64,000 bases of DNA. It comes from Gemmatimonadaceae bacterium. Its GTDB lineage: Bacteria; Gemmatimonadota; Gemmatimonadetes; Gemmatimonadales; Gemmatimonadaceae. The DNA lies in the NCBI GenBank assembly GCA_036003045.1, contig DASYSS010000052.1, positions 62,001 to 126,000 on the forward strand, written 5' to 3'. A program made the translations under genes and the position numbers. The stretch's first letter is position 1. The number at the start of each line of letters is the position of its first letter. This document shows, piece by piece, positions 16,280-24,994 of the stretch. Under the pieces are notes generated by a model. The model had not been told where the DNA came from and ran no database searches. It saw only the letters and a program-made list of their open reading frames with translations.

Positions 16280-18106
16280 CTATAGCCTCGGCTTTGTCTT
16301 TCTCGGCGCCTTGCCGCAGTTCAGCGGCCAATTCGCCGGCCACGTCCCTGGCGAGCGATCGCGCGCGATGAAGTCGGGATCCTCCGACGCCAAGTACACG
16401 AGCATCGCGGCCAACGTCGCGTTGTGCTTGAGATCGTCGAACGCAATCTTGTCGTACGTGTCGCGGTTGGTGTGCCACGTATACGTACCGTAATTCCAAC
16501 CCACCGCGCCGAGTCCGAACGACGGCGTGCCCTTGCAGGCGAACACGGCGCCGTCCGTGCCGCCGGGATTTCCGGTCGGGACGTCGTTGAAGCTCCACGA
16601 CACCACGTTGGGGCTCGTGCTGTCGGTGAAGAAGCTCGGCAGCTTCTCGTACCAGGCCTTGAGATGGTGGCCGATGTCGCTCAGTCCCGACGACGACACG
16701 CCCTGAATGCGGCCCGTGCCGTTGTCCTGGTTGAAGAGCGCCTGGAGACCCTTCATCACCTCGGGGTGGTCTTCGGTGAACGCGGTCGAGCCGTTGAGTC
16801 CCTGTTCTTCGCTGGCCCAATGGCCGACGATGATCGTTCGCTTCGGGTGCGGATAGGCCGTTTTCAGAATCCTCATTGCTTCCATGGCCATCATCGTACC
16901 CGTGCCATTATCCGTCGCACCGGACGAGCCGTCCCACGAGTCGAAGTGCGCCGAGAGCATAACGTATTCGTTCGGCTTCTCCGTGCCCTTGATCGTGCCG
17001 ACCGTGTTGAACACCGGCTGCTCGCCGAGCAGCTGCGCGTCGAGGTCGAGGCGGACCTTCGGCTTCTGATTGTTCTCGGCGAGGCGATAGAGCAGCCCGT
17101 AGTCCTCGCAGGTGAGCGTGACCGCGGGCGCGATCTTGTTGTACGACTCGAAGACCTCGATGGTCCCCCAGCCGCCGGAACCGGTTCCAGGAGCGCCGCC
17201 GCGACCGCCGCCGCGGCCTTCGCCGGCGTTGCCCGCCTGCACGATGCCGCCCGCGGTGACCGATGCGCCGGGGCCGCCGCCGCCGCGTGCGGTCGCCGGA
17301 CCCGGAGTCAGATTTCCGCGACCGCCTCGTCCTCCGCGGCCGTTGTCCGCCACCGGGAACGGGTTCGGGAATCCGGAGAACTTCGTGCGCGACGTGATCA
17401 TCCCCGCGACGCCCGCCTTCTCGAGACGCATGCCGAGCGTGCCGGTGCCGAGCGCCAGCGAGTAGCCGGTGCCGCGATAGAGCTTCGTGCTGTCGGAGCT
17501 CGCCGCCCAGTCGCGCTGCATCTCGGCGATGAGCGTGTCCATGCGCGCCATCGATTCGGGCGTGGACCAGCGGTACCAGTCTTCGCTGGGCCGACACGTT
17601 GGCCACGCGGGCGAGAGCATGACGATCTTGCCGCGTGCCTTCGGGAGCCATTTCACGAATTCGGTGCTGTCGGCGAACTTCGGGAGCACGACCACCGGCG
17701 CCGTCACGGGGCGCCCGTTCGTGCCGGGACTCCAGGCCAACATCATCCCCTCGAGCGAGCGCACGCGCGGCGACACGAGGTCGATATGCGAGACGCCGCG
17801 CCGCCAGCCGCGCCACGTTCCGTAAGGCTCTCGCTTCGCTTCGATGCCCCACGACTTGTACATGTTGATGACCCAATTGCTCGCGGCCTTGATGCCGGGG
17901 CCGCCGGTGAGACGCGGGCCGATGGAGTCGAAGAGGGTCTGCGACAGCTTCTGGACGTGCGAGCTGTCCATGCCGAGTCGCCAGATGCGCTGAAGCGTGG
18001 CGTCGTCGGTGGGGAAGTGGGGAGGAGGCGCGGTCTGCGCGGCGGCGGAAGCGGCGAGCGCGACGCTTGCCAACGAGGACCGAAGGAGGAGGCGACGGAG
18101 AGCCAT
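16280..18106 (-). CDS. Secreted M28 family metallopeptidase
   Basis: 608 residues with a signal peptide (LLLRSSLASVALAASAAAQ). The M28 two-zinc site is complete: His/Asp in SAHFDSWDG, Asp in GATDNGTG, Glu-Glu in WASEEQGLNG, Asp in FNQDNGTGRI and His in YTWHTNRDTYDKI. A PA-like region lies between residues 130 and 380 and contains Gly/Arg-rich insertions (GRGGRGGRGN, GEGRGGGRGGAPG). Such enzymes are exported aminopeptidases or carboxypeptidases. ATG 18106 is preferred to an upstream in-frame start at 18184. Copies of a 17-base sequence lie inverted on both sides of the gene. Confidence 0.88.
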   Translation of the reverse strand: MALRRLLLRSSLASVALAASAAAQTAPPPHFPTDDATLQRIWRLGMDSSHVQKLSQTLFDSIGPRLTGGPGIKAASNWVINMYKSWGIEAKREPYGTWRGWRRGVSHIDLVSPRVRSLEGMMLAWSPGTNGRPVTAPVVVLPKFADSTEFVKWLPKARGKIVMLSPAWPTCRPSEDWYRWSTPESMARMDTLIAEMQRDWAASSDSTKLYRGTGYSLALGTGTLGMRLEKAGVAGMITSRTKFSGFPNPFPVADNGRGGRGGRGNLTPGPATARGGGGPGASVTAGGIVQAGNAGEGRGGGRGGAPGTGSGGWGTIEVFESYNKIAPAVTLTCEDYGLLYRLAENNQKPKVRLDLDAQLLGEQPVFNTVGTIKGTEKPNEYVMLSAHFDSWDGSSGATDNGTGTMMAMEAMRILKTAYPHPKRTIIVGHWASEEQGLNGSTAFTEDHPEVMKGLQALFNQDNGTGRIQGVSSSGLSDIGHHLKAWYEKLPSFFTDSTSPNVVSWSFNDVPTGNPGGTDGAVFACKGTPSFGLGAVGWNYGTYTWHTNRDTYDKIAFDDLKHNATLAAMLVYLASEDPDFIARDRSPGTWPANWPLNCGKAPRKTKPRL

Positions 18107-18191
18107 GGCTGGACTGAGGGAAACGGGGGAACTGAACAAAAACAAAAAGCACCGGGCGGCGAAAGTCTCGCCGCCCGGCGCCATGCATTTT

Positions 18192-18250
18192 TCAGCTCGA
18201 AGCGAGCCTAGCCTCGAGCGGCAAGCTATCCAGCAGAAGCTTCGAGCTGA
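18192..18250. other. Hairpin-forming intergenic sequence
   Basis: TCAGCTCGAAGC at 18192-18203 pairs perfectly with GCTTCGAGCTGA at 18239-18250, leaving a 35-base loop. It lies just beyond the stop of the leftward gene ending at 18256. No U-tract follows in that direction, so it is a weak terminator at best. The left arm overlaps one copy of the 17-base inverted sequence also present at 16240-16256. Confidence 0.4.
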
Positions 18251-18255
18251 TTTCG

Positions 18256-18966
18256 TTACGGCGTGGTCTTGGTCAGACCCGTCACCATCCCCTCGGTATT
18301 GTGCGCGAAACGGATGCCGTACACGCCGTCGAGCGACTTGAGCTTGCCGGGTCCGACGAGATCGGCCTTGCTGTACGTGCCGACGACCGTGCCGTTCACC
18401 GAGCAGGTCACTTTGTCGCCCTTCACCGACATCGCGATATCCTGCGTGACTTTCTCGCCCTTGGCCGCGGCCTTGTGGATCGCCGCGTTCGGCTCACCCT
18501 CGCCGCCGTTCATCTGGAACGGGGCGGGGCCGAAACCGCGCACGATGAATTTCCCGCTGCCGTACGTAGCGCAGTAGAGGTACGTCGCCTGGGCCGTCCC
18601 CATGTCGTTCCCACCGATGGCAATGCCGTACGGATGATCGTGGCTGTTCAGATTCATGAATTGCGGTTCGGTGAACGTCGCCTTGATGGTGTAATCGCCC
18701 GACGCCGTGTTGGCGGGGTTCCAGTACACGATCTGCGGACCGGTCACGATGTGCAGCGCATCGCCTTCCTTGGTGAGCTTCGCGCTCTCCACCGTCAACC
18801 CGCGTCGCGACTGGCTCGGGTCCACCTGGCCCATCCAACCGGGTACGGAGATTCCCCCTCCGGCGACTGCCTTGGAGGCGTCCATTGCTTGGCCCTGCGC
18901 CACGCCGATCCACGGCACGAGCGCGAGAGCGGCGGTGAGGGCGGTGGGAACGAATGCGCGGCGCAT
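18256..18966 (-). CDS. Exported protein of unknown function
   Basis: 236 residues with a cleavable signal peptide (ALTAALALVPWIGVAQGQAM). The mature part is beta-rich, with IVTGPQIVYWNPANTASGDY, TFTEPQFMNLNSHDHPYGIA and KGDKVTCSVNGTVVGTYSKA, resembling concanavalin-A-like lectin/glucanase or DUF1080-type jelly rolls. No catalytic residues can be named. It is a single gene, upstream of the M28 peptidase in the same orientation with a 149-base gap, so co-transcription is possible. Confidence 0.65.
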   Translation of the reverse strand: MRRAFVPTALTAALALVPWIGVAQGQAMDASKAVAGGGISVPGWMGQVDPSQSRRGLTVESAKLTKEGDALHIVTGPQIVYWNPANTASGDYTIKATFTEPQFMNLNSHDHPYGIAIGGNDMGTAQATYLYCATYGSGKFIVRGFGPAPFQMNGGEGEPNAAIHKAAAKGEKVTQDIAMSVKGDKVTCSVNGTVVGTYSKADLVGPGKLKSLDGVYGIRFAHNTEGMVTGLTKTTP

Positions 18967-19140
18967 GGTCTGTCCTCTCGAGTGGTGTGAGGTGAACGGC
19001 CTAACTATACCCGGCGGACACCGGGCAAGGCCACGCCTCTACACCACCCTTACCAGGCCGCAGGTCCCCCTTGAGTCGAGAGCGTGATGACCATCACTTT
19101 GGAACCGACGAATTCAACCATTCCCCCCGTCGACCCTGTG

Positions 19141-22100
19141 ATGACTCGACTCGTTCGTCCCGCGCTCGCGATCACCCTCATCTCGAGCCTCGTCACCACC
19201 GCCCGCTCGCAAACCAGCGACGTGAACCTGCTCCACTGGCGAGCCATTGGTCCGACGCGCGCCGGTCGTGCGCGCGCCCTGGCGGGCGTGCCCTCACAGC
19301 CCAACGTCTTCTACGCCGGCTTCGACAACGGCGGAGTGTGGCGATCCACCGACTACGGCTCGACGTGGCTGCCGCTCTTCGACAGCCAGCCGACCGGATC
19401 GATCGGCGCCATCGGCGTCGCGGCGTCCGATCCCAACGTCATTTACGTCGGCAGCGGCGCGGGCATCATCCGCCCCGACCTCGCCATCGGCGACGGCATC
19501 TACAAATCCACCGACGGCGGCAAGACGTGGACGCACCTCGGTCTTCGCGACAGCCAGATGATCGCGATGATCGACGTCGACCCGACGAACCCGAACCGCC
19601 TCTTCGTCGCCGCACTGGGGCACCCGTACGGACCCAACGCCGAGCGCGGAATCTTCCGCTCGACCGACGGCGGACAGACGTTCCAGAAAGTCCTATATAA
19701 GGATGAATACACGAGCGGCAACGACGTCCGGATCGACCCGGCGAACGTGAACATCGTCTACGCGACGCTCTGGCAGCAGCAGCAAAGCTTCATCGAGGGC
19801 GGCGGTTTTGGCGGCGCAGGCACAGGCCTCTACAAATCAATCGACGGTGGCACCACGTGGAAGCCGCTCACCGACGGACTGCCGCAGGTCATCCAGGCGA
19901 ACCTCGCGATCGCGCCGAGCAACTCGCGGACGATCTACGCAACCATCGCCGGCGATTTCGGGACGGGCGGTGGCGGGCGAGCGGGTCCGGCGAACATCAC
20001 GGGCACGGTTGCTTTCTACAGATCGACTGACGCTGGCGAACATTGGGCGCCGGTGCTCAATCCAGGTCTCACCGGCGGCGGCCGCGGCGGCGGGCGAGGC
20101 GGTGGCGGTCTGCAGCAAGATCCTCGTCCCCTCGCGCGCATCGGCGGCGGCGATCTGCCGACGCTCGCTGTGGACTCCAAGAACGAGAACGTCGTCTACA
20201 GCGCGTCCACCGTTCTATGGCGAACGGAAGACGGCGGCGTCACTTGGTCCGCCGTGCGCGGCGCGCCGGGCGGCGACGACTATCAGAAGATCTGGGTCAA
20301 CCCTAACAACCCGAGCATTCTGCTCGTCGTTTCGGACCAAGGCGCCGTGATCTCGGCGAACCGCGGTCTCTCGTGGAGCAACTGGTACACGCAGCCGACG
20401 GCGGCGATGTACCACGTCTCGACCGACAACTCGTTCCCCTATCGCGTCTGCAGCGGCCAGCAGGATTCCGGCTCGGCGTGCGTCGACAGCCGAGGAAACG
20501 ACGGCGAGATCACCTTCCACGACTGGCATCCGGTGAACATCCAGGAGTACGGCGAGGCCGCGCCGGACCCGAAGGACCCGGACATGGTGTACGGCAGCCA
20601 GCGCACCGGGGTCTCGCTGTACAACCGCAAAACGGGACAGACGTCGGCCGTGGGCCCAAGCGCCGAGCAGCGCGGACTGCCGCGCGTGGATGAAAATGGC
20701 GTGGTCCTCGCGGCGGAGTTCGGACGCAACGTGCGCACGATGCCGATCGAGTGGTCGCCTGTCGATCACGCGACGCTATTCTATGCGTCGAACGCCGTGT
20801 TCAAATCGGTGGACCACGCGCACAGCTGGACGCGGATTAGCGGCGATCTTACTCGGCAAACCTGGGAGCCGCCGGCGAGCGCTGGGAAATACTCCGCCAT
20901 CGTCAAGCCGGCGCCGTTGGGAAGCATCACAGCGCTCTCGCCTTCGCCGCGCGACATCAAGACGATCTGGACCGGATCCGACGACGGCGTGATTCAGGTG
21001 ACGACGGACGGCGGCGCAACGTGGAAAAACGTGACGCCGGCCGCGATCAAGCCGTGGACCCGCATCTTCAACATCGAGGCGGGTCACTTCGATGGATCGA
21101 CCGCGTACGCCGCGGCGAACACGCTGCGCATCGACGACGCCAACCCGCATTTCTGGCGCACGCACGACGGCGGCAAGACGTGGACTGAGATCAACACTGG
21201 AATCGCCGGCGGCGCCGCGGCGAACTCGATCCGCGAGGACCCTCGAAAAAAGGGGCTGCTCTACGCCGCGACCGACGTGCAGGTGTGGGTGTCGTTCGAC
21301 GACGGCGATCATTGGCAATCCCTCCGCTTCAACATGCCGGCGATCTCGGTGCGCGATCTCGAGCTCAAGGACGACAGCACGTGCCTGTGCGCCGATCTCG
21401 TCGCGGGCACGCACGGCCGCGGCTTCTGGATTCTCGACGACGTGACGCCACTGCGGCAGCAAGCCGAGGCGCGAGCGGCGCAAAACGCGCGGGCGGCATT
21501 TCTGTTCAAGCCGGCGACCGCGATTCGCGTTCGGTATGGAATGAACGACCCGACGCCCTGGCCGCCGGAATGGCCGGCGGGTGAGAACCCGATGCCTGGC
21601 GGCATCATCGACTACAACCTCGCGGACAACGCGTCCGCGCCGGTGACGCTCGAGATCCTCGAGGGAACCAAGGTCATCCGGCACTACTCGAGCGCCGACC
21701 CGGTGATGAACCCGCACCCGGCGCTCGATCCGGAAGCCTACGATCAGATTTGTCGCAAGACCCCGTCGGCGCCGGACTGCGCGCTTCCATTGTACTGGCC
21801 CGGCGCGCCGATCGTGTTGTCACAGCGCGCCGGATTCCACCGCTTCTCGTGGGATCTGAAGCTGGATCCGATCGGGGCCGGCGGTGGGGGCGGAGGAGGC
21901 GGCGCCGGCGGCGCGGTGCCGCACCACACGTACCCCTCGGTCGCTTCGCCCTGGGCGCCGCCGGGGAATTACACCGTGCGGCTCACCGTCGACGGCAAGC
22001 AATACACGCAGCCGATCACGGTGCGTCTGGATCCGCGAGTCAAGACGCCGGCCGTCGCGCTGGCACAGCTCACGTCGATGACGCGCGAGATGTACAACGG

Positions 22101-22524
22101 CGCGGAAGCGGCGCGCGCGGCGTACGAGCAGGCGCGCGCGTTGTCGGCGAAGCTCGAGAGCGCGGGCGGCGATGACGCGGCCGCGTTCAAGCGCGAAGTC
22201 GATTCGCTCGCGCCGCCGGCGCCGACGGGTGGACGTGGCGGCGGTCGCGGGGGCGGAGGTGGCGGCCGCGGCGGACGCGGTGGCGCGCCGGAAGCGCACA
22301 ATCTCGAGACGGTGATGGCGTCGCAAATGGCGGCCGCGATGGCGATGCAATCCGCCGAGGTCGCTCCGACGGCGTCTCAGATCGCGGCGGTTACAAAGGC
22401 GCGCGGTGACGCGGTCGCGGTGATGAAGCGCTGGACGACGCTCAAGACGACCGGTCTGGCGGCACTCAACGCGAAACGGAAAAAAGCGGGACAGAGCACG
22501 ATCGACCTGCCCGCCGCGGAATAA
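19141..22524 (+). CDS. Large exported Sortilin/BNR-repeat protein (VPS10-like beta-propeller)
   Basis: 1127 residues with a signal peptide (PALAITLISSLVTTARSQ). The N-terminal 750 residues form one or two beta-propellers marked by Asp-box repeats: STDYGSTW, STDGGKTW, STDGGQTF, SIDGGTTW, TEDGGVTW, TTDGGATW, THDGGKTW. C-terminal parts contain an Ig-like region (YTVRLTVDGKQYTQPITVRL) and Gly/Arg-rich linkers (GGRGGGRGGGGGGRGG). Similar giant proteins are abundant in Gemmatimonadota and are annotated as glycosyl hydrolases, without proof of activity. ATG 19141 was chosen because it begins the signal peptide; in-frame 19084 is possible. Confidence 0.85.
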   Translation: MTRLVRPALAITLISSLVTTARSQTSDVNLLHWRAIGPTRAGRARALAGVPSQPNVFYAGFDNGGVWRSTDYGSTWLPLFDSQPTGSIGAIGVAASDPNVIYVGSGAGIIRPDLAIGDGIYKSTDGGKTWTHLGLRDSQMIAMIDVDPTNPNRLFVAALGHPYGPNAERGIFRSTDGGQTFQKVLYKDEYTSGNDVRIDPANVNIVYATLWQQQQSFIEGGGFGGAGTGLYKSIDGGTTWKPLTDGLPQVIQANLAIAPSNSRTIYATIAGDFGTGGGGRAGPANITGTVAFYRSTDAGEHWAPVLNPGLTGGGRGGGRGGGGLQQDPRPLARIGGGDLPTLAVDSKNENVVYSASTVLWRTEDGGVTWSAVRGAPGGDDYQKIWVNPNNPSILLVVSDQGAVISANRGLSWSNWYTQPTAAMYHVSTDNSFPYRVCSGQQDSGSACVDSRGNDGEITFHDWHPVNIQEYGEAAPDPKDPDMVYGSQRTGVSLYNRKTGQTSAVGPSAEQRGLPRVDENGVVLAAEFGRNVRTMPIEWSPVDHATLFYASNAVFKSVDHAHSWTRISGDLTRQTWEPPASAGKYSAIVKPAPLGSITALSPSPRDIKTIWTGSDDGVIQVTTDGGATWKNVTPAAIKPWTRIFNIEAGHFDGSTAYAAANTLRIDDANPHFWRTHDGGKTWTEINTGIAGGAAANSIREDPRKKGLLYAATDVQVWVSFDDGDHWQSLRFNMPAISVRDLELKDDSTCLCADLVAGTHGRGFWILDDVTPLRQQAEARAAQNARAAFLFKPATAIRVRYGMNDPTPWPPEWPAGENPMPGGIIDYNLADNASAPVTLEILEGTKVIRHYSSADPVMNPHPALDPEAYDQICRKTPSAPDCALPLYWPGAPIVLSQRAGFHRFSWDLKLDPIGAGGGGGGGGAGGAVPHHTYPSVASPWAPPGNYTVRLTVDGKQYTQPITVRLDPRVKTPAVALAQLTSMTREMYNGAEAARAAYEQARALSAKLESAGGDDAAAFKREVDSLAPPAPTGGRGGGRGGGGGGRGGRGGAPEAHNLETVMASQMAAAMAMQSAEVAPTASQIAAVTKARGDAVAVMKRWTTLKTTGLAALNAKRKKAGQSTIDLPAAE

Positions 22525-22543
22525 GCGGCGTCCGGAGGCACCA

Positions 22544-23287
22544 ATGCCGAACTACGACAGCGGCCCGATTCGCGATCACGCCGTGGTCGCGCACGACGCT
22601 TGGGTCGAGGCTCGCCTCGATCTCCTGCGGCGCGAAAAGGAGTTCTCGAAAGCCCGAGACGAGATCGCGCGCGCGCGCCGCGCGTTGCCGTGGGAGAGGG
22701 TCACCAAAGCGTACGCGTTCGACGGTCCTCACCCCAAGGGGCGACGAACCTTGGCCGATCTATTCGACGGACGGCGACAACTCGTCGTCTACCACTTCAT
22801 GTTCGATCCGTCGTGGAAGGAGGGATGCGCGCATTGTTCGTTCTGGGCGGACAGTTTCAACGCGCTCGGCGACGGCTCGCACCTCAACCATCGCGACACC
22901 ACCTTCGTCGCCATTTCCCGCGCTCCGCTCGACAAGCTCGACGCGTTCAAGAAGCGAATGGGCTGGTCGTTCAAGTGGGTCTCGTCGTCGCCGAGCGATT
23001 TCAACTTTGATTACGGCGTGTCGTTCACGCCGGATGAGCAATCGCACGCGACGGGCGTGTACAACTACACGCCCGTCGAGAGCGGGAGCGAGCGCGAAGG
23101 AGCGAGCGTCTTCTACCAGGACGACCACGGAGACATCTACCACACCTACTCGACCTACGCGCGCGGGATCGACCTGCTGAACGTCACGTACAATTTTCTC
23201 GACCTCACGCCAAAGGGGCGCGACGAGGCCCACTTGTCCGACTCACAGGCGTGGGTTCGGCACCACGACAAGTACAACAACTCATGA
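22544..23287 (+). CDS. DUF899 family thioredoxin-fold protein
   Basis: 247 residues. DUF899 hallmarks are visible: a helical N-terminus (EARLDLLRREKEFSKARDEI), WERVTKAYAFDGP, the core VVYHFMFDPSWKEGCAHCSF with a CxxC pair (Cys95, Cys98), and a C-terminal ASVFYQDDHGDIYHTYSTYA. The fold is thioredoxin-like, and a redox or sensing role is presumed but unproven. It starts 19 bases after the Sortilin gene and its stop overlaps the MOSC start by four bases. Confidence 0.85.
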   Translation: MPNYDSGPIRDHAVVAHDAWVEARLDLLRREKEFSKARDEIARARRALPWERVTKAYAFDGPHPKGRRTLADLFDGRRQLVVYHFMFDPSWKEGCAHCSFWADSFNALGDGSHLNHRDTTFVAISRAPLDKLDAFKKRMGWSFKWVSSSPSDFNFDYGVSFTPDEQSHATGVYNYTPVESGSEREGASVFYQDDHGDIYHTYSTYARGIDLLNVTYNFLDLTPKGRDEAHLSDSQAWVRHHDKYNNS

Positions 23288-23847
23288 CAGGGTCGGGCGA
23301 CAATCTTGGCGGCAGGATCGTCGCCGTGAGTCGAAGCGAGACGCACTCGTTCGCAAAGGCGACCCGCGACGAGGTGCGCCTGGTCGAGGGGTTCGGCGTC
23401 GAGGGAGACGCGCATGGCGGCGCGACGGTCAAGCATCGCTCTCGCGTCTCGCGTGACCCGACTCATCCCAACCTGCGACAGGTGCACCTCATTCACGCCG
23501 AACTGCTGGACGAACTGTCTGCCGCCGGCTTCGACGTGCCCGCCGGGGCACTCGGCGAGAATTTGACGACGCGCGGCATCCGCCTTCTCGAATTGCCGAC
23601 CGGTTCTCGTCTGCGCATCGGGGACGAAGCGGTCATCGAGCTCACGGGGCTGCGCAATCCGTGCGTCCAGATCGACCGGTTCAAGTCAGGACTGCTGGCG
23701 AAGGTCGTCGCGCGGAGCGACGCGGGCGAGCCGGTCCGCCGCGCGGGCGTGATGAGCGTCGTCGTCGTGGGTGGACTCGTGCGAGCGGGCGACGCCGTCG
23801 TCGCCGAGCTGCCGCCGGAACCTCATCGGCCGCTGGAGCCGGTATGA
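23284..23847 (+). CDS. MOSC domain protein
   Basis: 187 residues. MOSC features include IVAVSRSETHSFAK, GFGVEGDAHGG, LGENLTTRGIRLLELPTG and the cysteine motif LTGLRNPCVQIDRF, where the cysteine is thought to handle sulfur or bind the molybdenum cofactor. Stand-alone MOSC proteins such as YiiM reduce N-hydroxylated bases. ATG 23284 overlaps the DUF899 stop (ATGA), and its own stop overlaps the alkyltransferase start the same way, which fits a detoxification operon. Confidence 0.88.
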   Translation: MTGSGDNLGGRIVAVSRSETHSFAKATRDEVRLVEGFGVEGDAHGGATVKHRSRVSRDPTHPNLRQVHLIHAELLDELSAAGFDVPAGALGENLTTRGIRLLELPTGSRLRIGDEAVIELTGLRNPCVQIDRFKSGLLAKVVARSDAGEPVRRAGVMSVVVVGGLVRAGDAVVAELPPEPHRPLEPV

Positions 23848-24395
23848 GCAACAAGGTCGCGGCGACGCAGGTGGCGTGGCTGGCCGACGTCGACACCCCG
23901 ATCGGCGAGATGATCGCCGGCGCGACGGACACGCACCTCGTACTTCTCGAGTTCGCGCGGCGGCGAACGCTGGACGCGCAGTTGGAGCGCCTCACGCGCA
24001 TGACGGGGTTCATGCTCGAGCGCGGTGAGTCGCGCATCGTGCGCGACCTTGGGCGCGAGCTCGGCGAATATTTTGGCGGCGAGCGCAAGGAGTTCAGCAT
24101 TCCCATCGACGCGCGCGGCACTCCCTTTCAGATGCGCGTGTGGACAGCGCTTCGCCAAATCCCGACCGGAACCACGACCAGCTACGGACGCTTGGCGATG
24201 TCGCTCGGTCAAGCGTCGGCGACGCGCGCGGTGGCGCGAGCGAACGGCGACAATCCGATCGCGATCCTGATCCCCTGTCATCGAGTGATCGGCTCCGACG
24301 GATCGCTGACCGGATACGGCGGTGGGCTGTGGCGAAAAAAGAAACTGCTCGAGCTCGAGGCGCGCGCCGAAGCCCTTCGCCTGCCCGGGTTCTGA
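23844..24395 (+). CDS. ogt: Methylated-DNA-protein cysteine methyltransferase
   Basis: 183 residues. It has the complete active site with Cys145 in AILIPCHRVIGSDG, the helix-turn-helix segment FQMRVWTALRQIPTGTTTSY and the Gly-rich end LTGYGGGLWRKKKLLELE. It removes O6-alkyl groups from guanine by irreversible transfer to the cysteine. It is the third gene of the DUF899-MOSC-ogt overlap chain, consistent with defence against base modification. A strong hairpin follows at 24415. Confidence 0.92.
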   Translation: MSNKVAATQVAWLADVDTPIGEMIAGATDTHLVLLEFARRRTLDAQLERLTRMTGFMLERGESRIVRDLGRELGEYFGGERKEFSIPIDARGTPFQMRVWTALRQIPTGTTTSYGRLAMSLGQASATRAVARANGDNPIAILIPCHRVIGSDGSLTGYGGGLWRKKKLLELEARAEALRLPGF

Positions 24396-24414
24396 CCCGT
24401 CACGAAACGACGAA

Positions 24415-24445
24415 CGGCCCGCCGTGACCGAGTCACGGCGGGCCG
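24415..24445. terminator. Strong bidirectional hairpin
   Basis: CGGCCCGCCGTGAC at 24415-24428 and its perfect reverse complement at 24432-24445 make a 14-bp GC-rich stem with a three-base loop. It lies between the convergent ogt and PEP-CTERM genes and can serve both. A classic T-run is absent on both sides. Confidence 0.75.
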
Positions 24446-24469
24446 CACTTGTCGTGTGGATTCGCCGTG

Positions 24470-24634
24470 CTACTTCTTGCGGCGGCGGATCCAGGCCGCC
24501 ACGCCAACCACGGCGGCTCCGGTTGCGACCAGTGTAATCGTCGCCGGTTCCGGCGTCGTGACCGGGACGCCGCCGGCGTACGCCGGCGCGGCCGTGACGA
24601 CAAGCAGTACCAACGCCCGTGCGATGTTCTTCAT
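24470..24634 (-). CDS. Minimal PEP-CTERM protein (copy 2)
   Basis: Only 54 residues: a signal peptide (MKNIARALVLLVVTAAPAYA), a spacer of about eight residues, then a full PEP-CTERM sorting region (TTPEPATITLVATGAAVVGV, then a Trp and RRRKK). The start is fixed by a GGAGG site six bases upstream of ATG 24634. PEP-CTERM tails are recognised by exosortase, which cuts near the PEP motif. After processing almost nothing would remain of the mature protein. It is 58 bases downstream of a near-identical copy. Confidence 0.8.
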   Translation of the reverse strand: MKNIARALVLLVVTAAPAYAGGVPVTTPEPATITLVATGAAVVGVAAWIRRRKK

Positions 24635-24692
24635 GCCGTCCTCCGATGGAGATATGCCAACGACAGAGCCACGCCAAGAATTTCTGAGCGCG

Positions 24693-24854
24693 TTACTTCT
24701 TGCGCCGACGGACCCACGCCGCCACGCCAACCACGGCCGCTCCGGTCGCGACCAGCGTGATCGTCGCCGGCTCCGGAGTGGTGGTGATCGTGCCGGCGTG
24801 CGCCGGTACGGCGGCGACGACGAGCAGCGCCAGCGCCCGTGCGATGTTCTTCAT
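24693..24854 (-). CDS. Minimal PEP-CTERM protein (copy 1)
   Basis: 53 residues, almost identical to its downstream neighbour: MKNIARALALLVVAAVPAHA, then GTIT and TTPEPATITLVATGAAVVGV ending WVRRRKK. A GGAGG site precedes ATG 24854. The two differ mainly in the short spacer and in third codon positions, so they arose by recent tandem duplication and are under protein-level constraint. No exosortase gene is in the window, but an exosortase-type CPBP protease lies 2.1 kb away. Confidence 0.8.
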   Translation of the reverse strand: MKNIARALALLVVAAVPAHAGTITTTPEPATITLVATGAAVVGVAAWVRRRKK

Positions 24855-24994
24855 GCCTTCCTCCAATGAGAAAACGCTAACGCCAGAAATCTTGCGGCGA
24901 GCCCCGCCGTTGGCGGCCGCGCCGAGCTGTCTGTACGCTGAGAATGGAACGGTCTGCATGGAGCGTCAAGCCGCGCGCCCGCTGTAACGAAACG

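Noticed and set aside
16424-18211. Rightward 595-residue open frame opposite the M28 peptidase
   Set aside because: Low-complexity Arg-rich shadow; the opposite strand has the full M28 active site.
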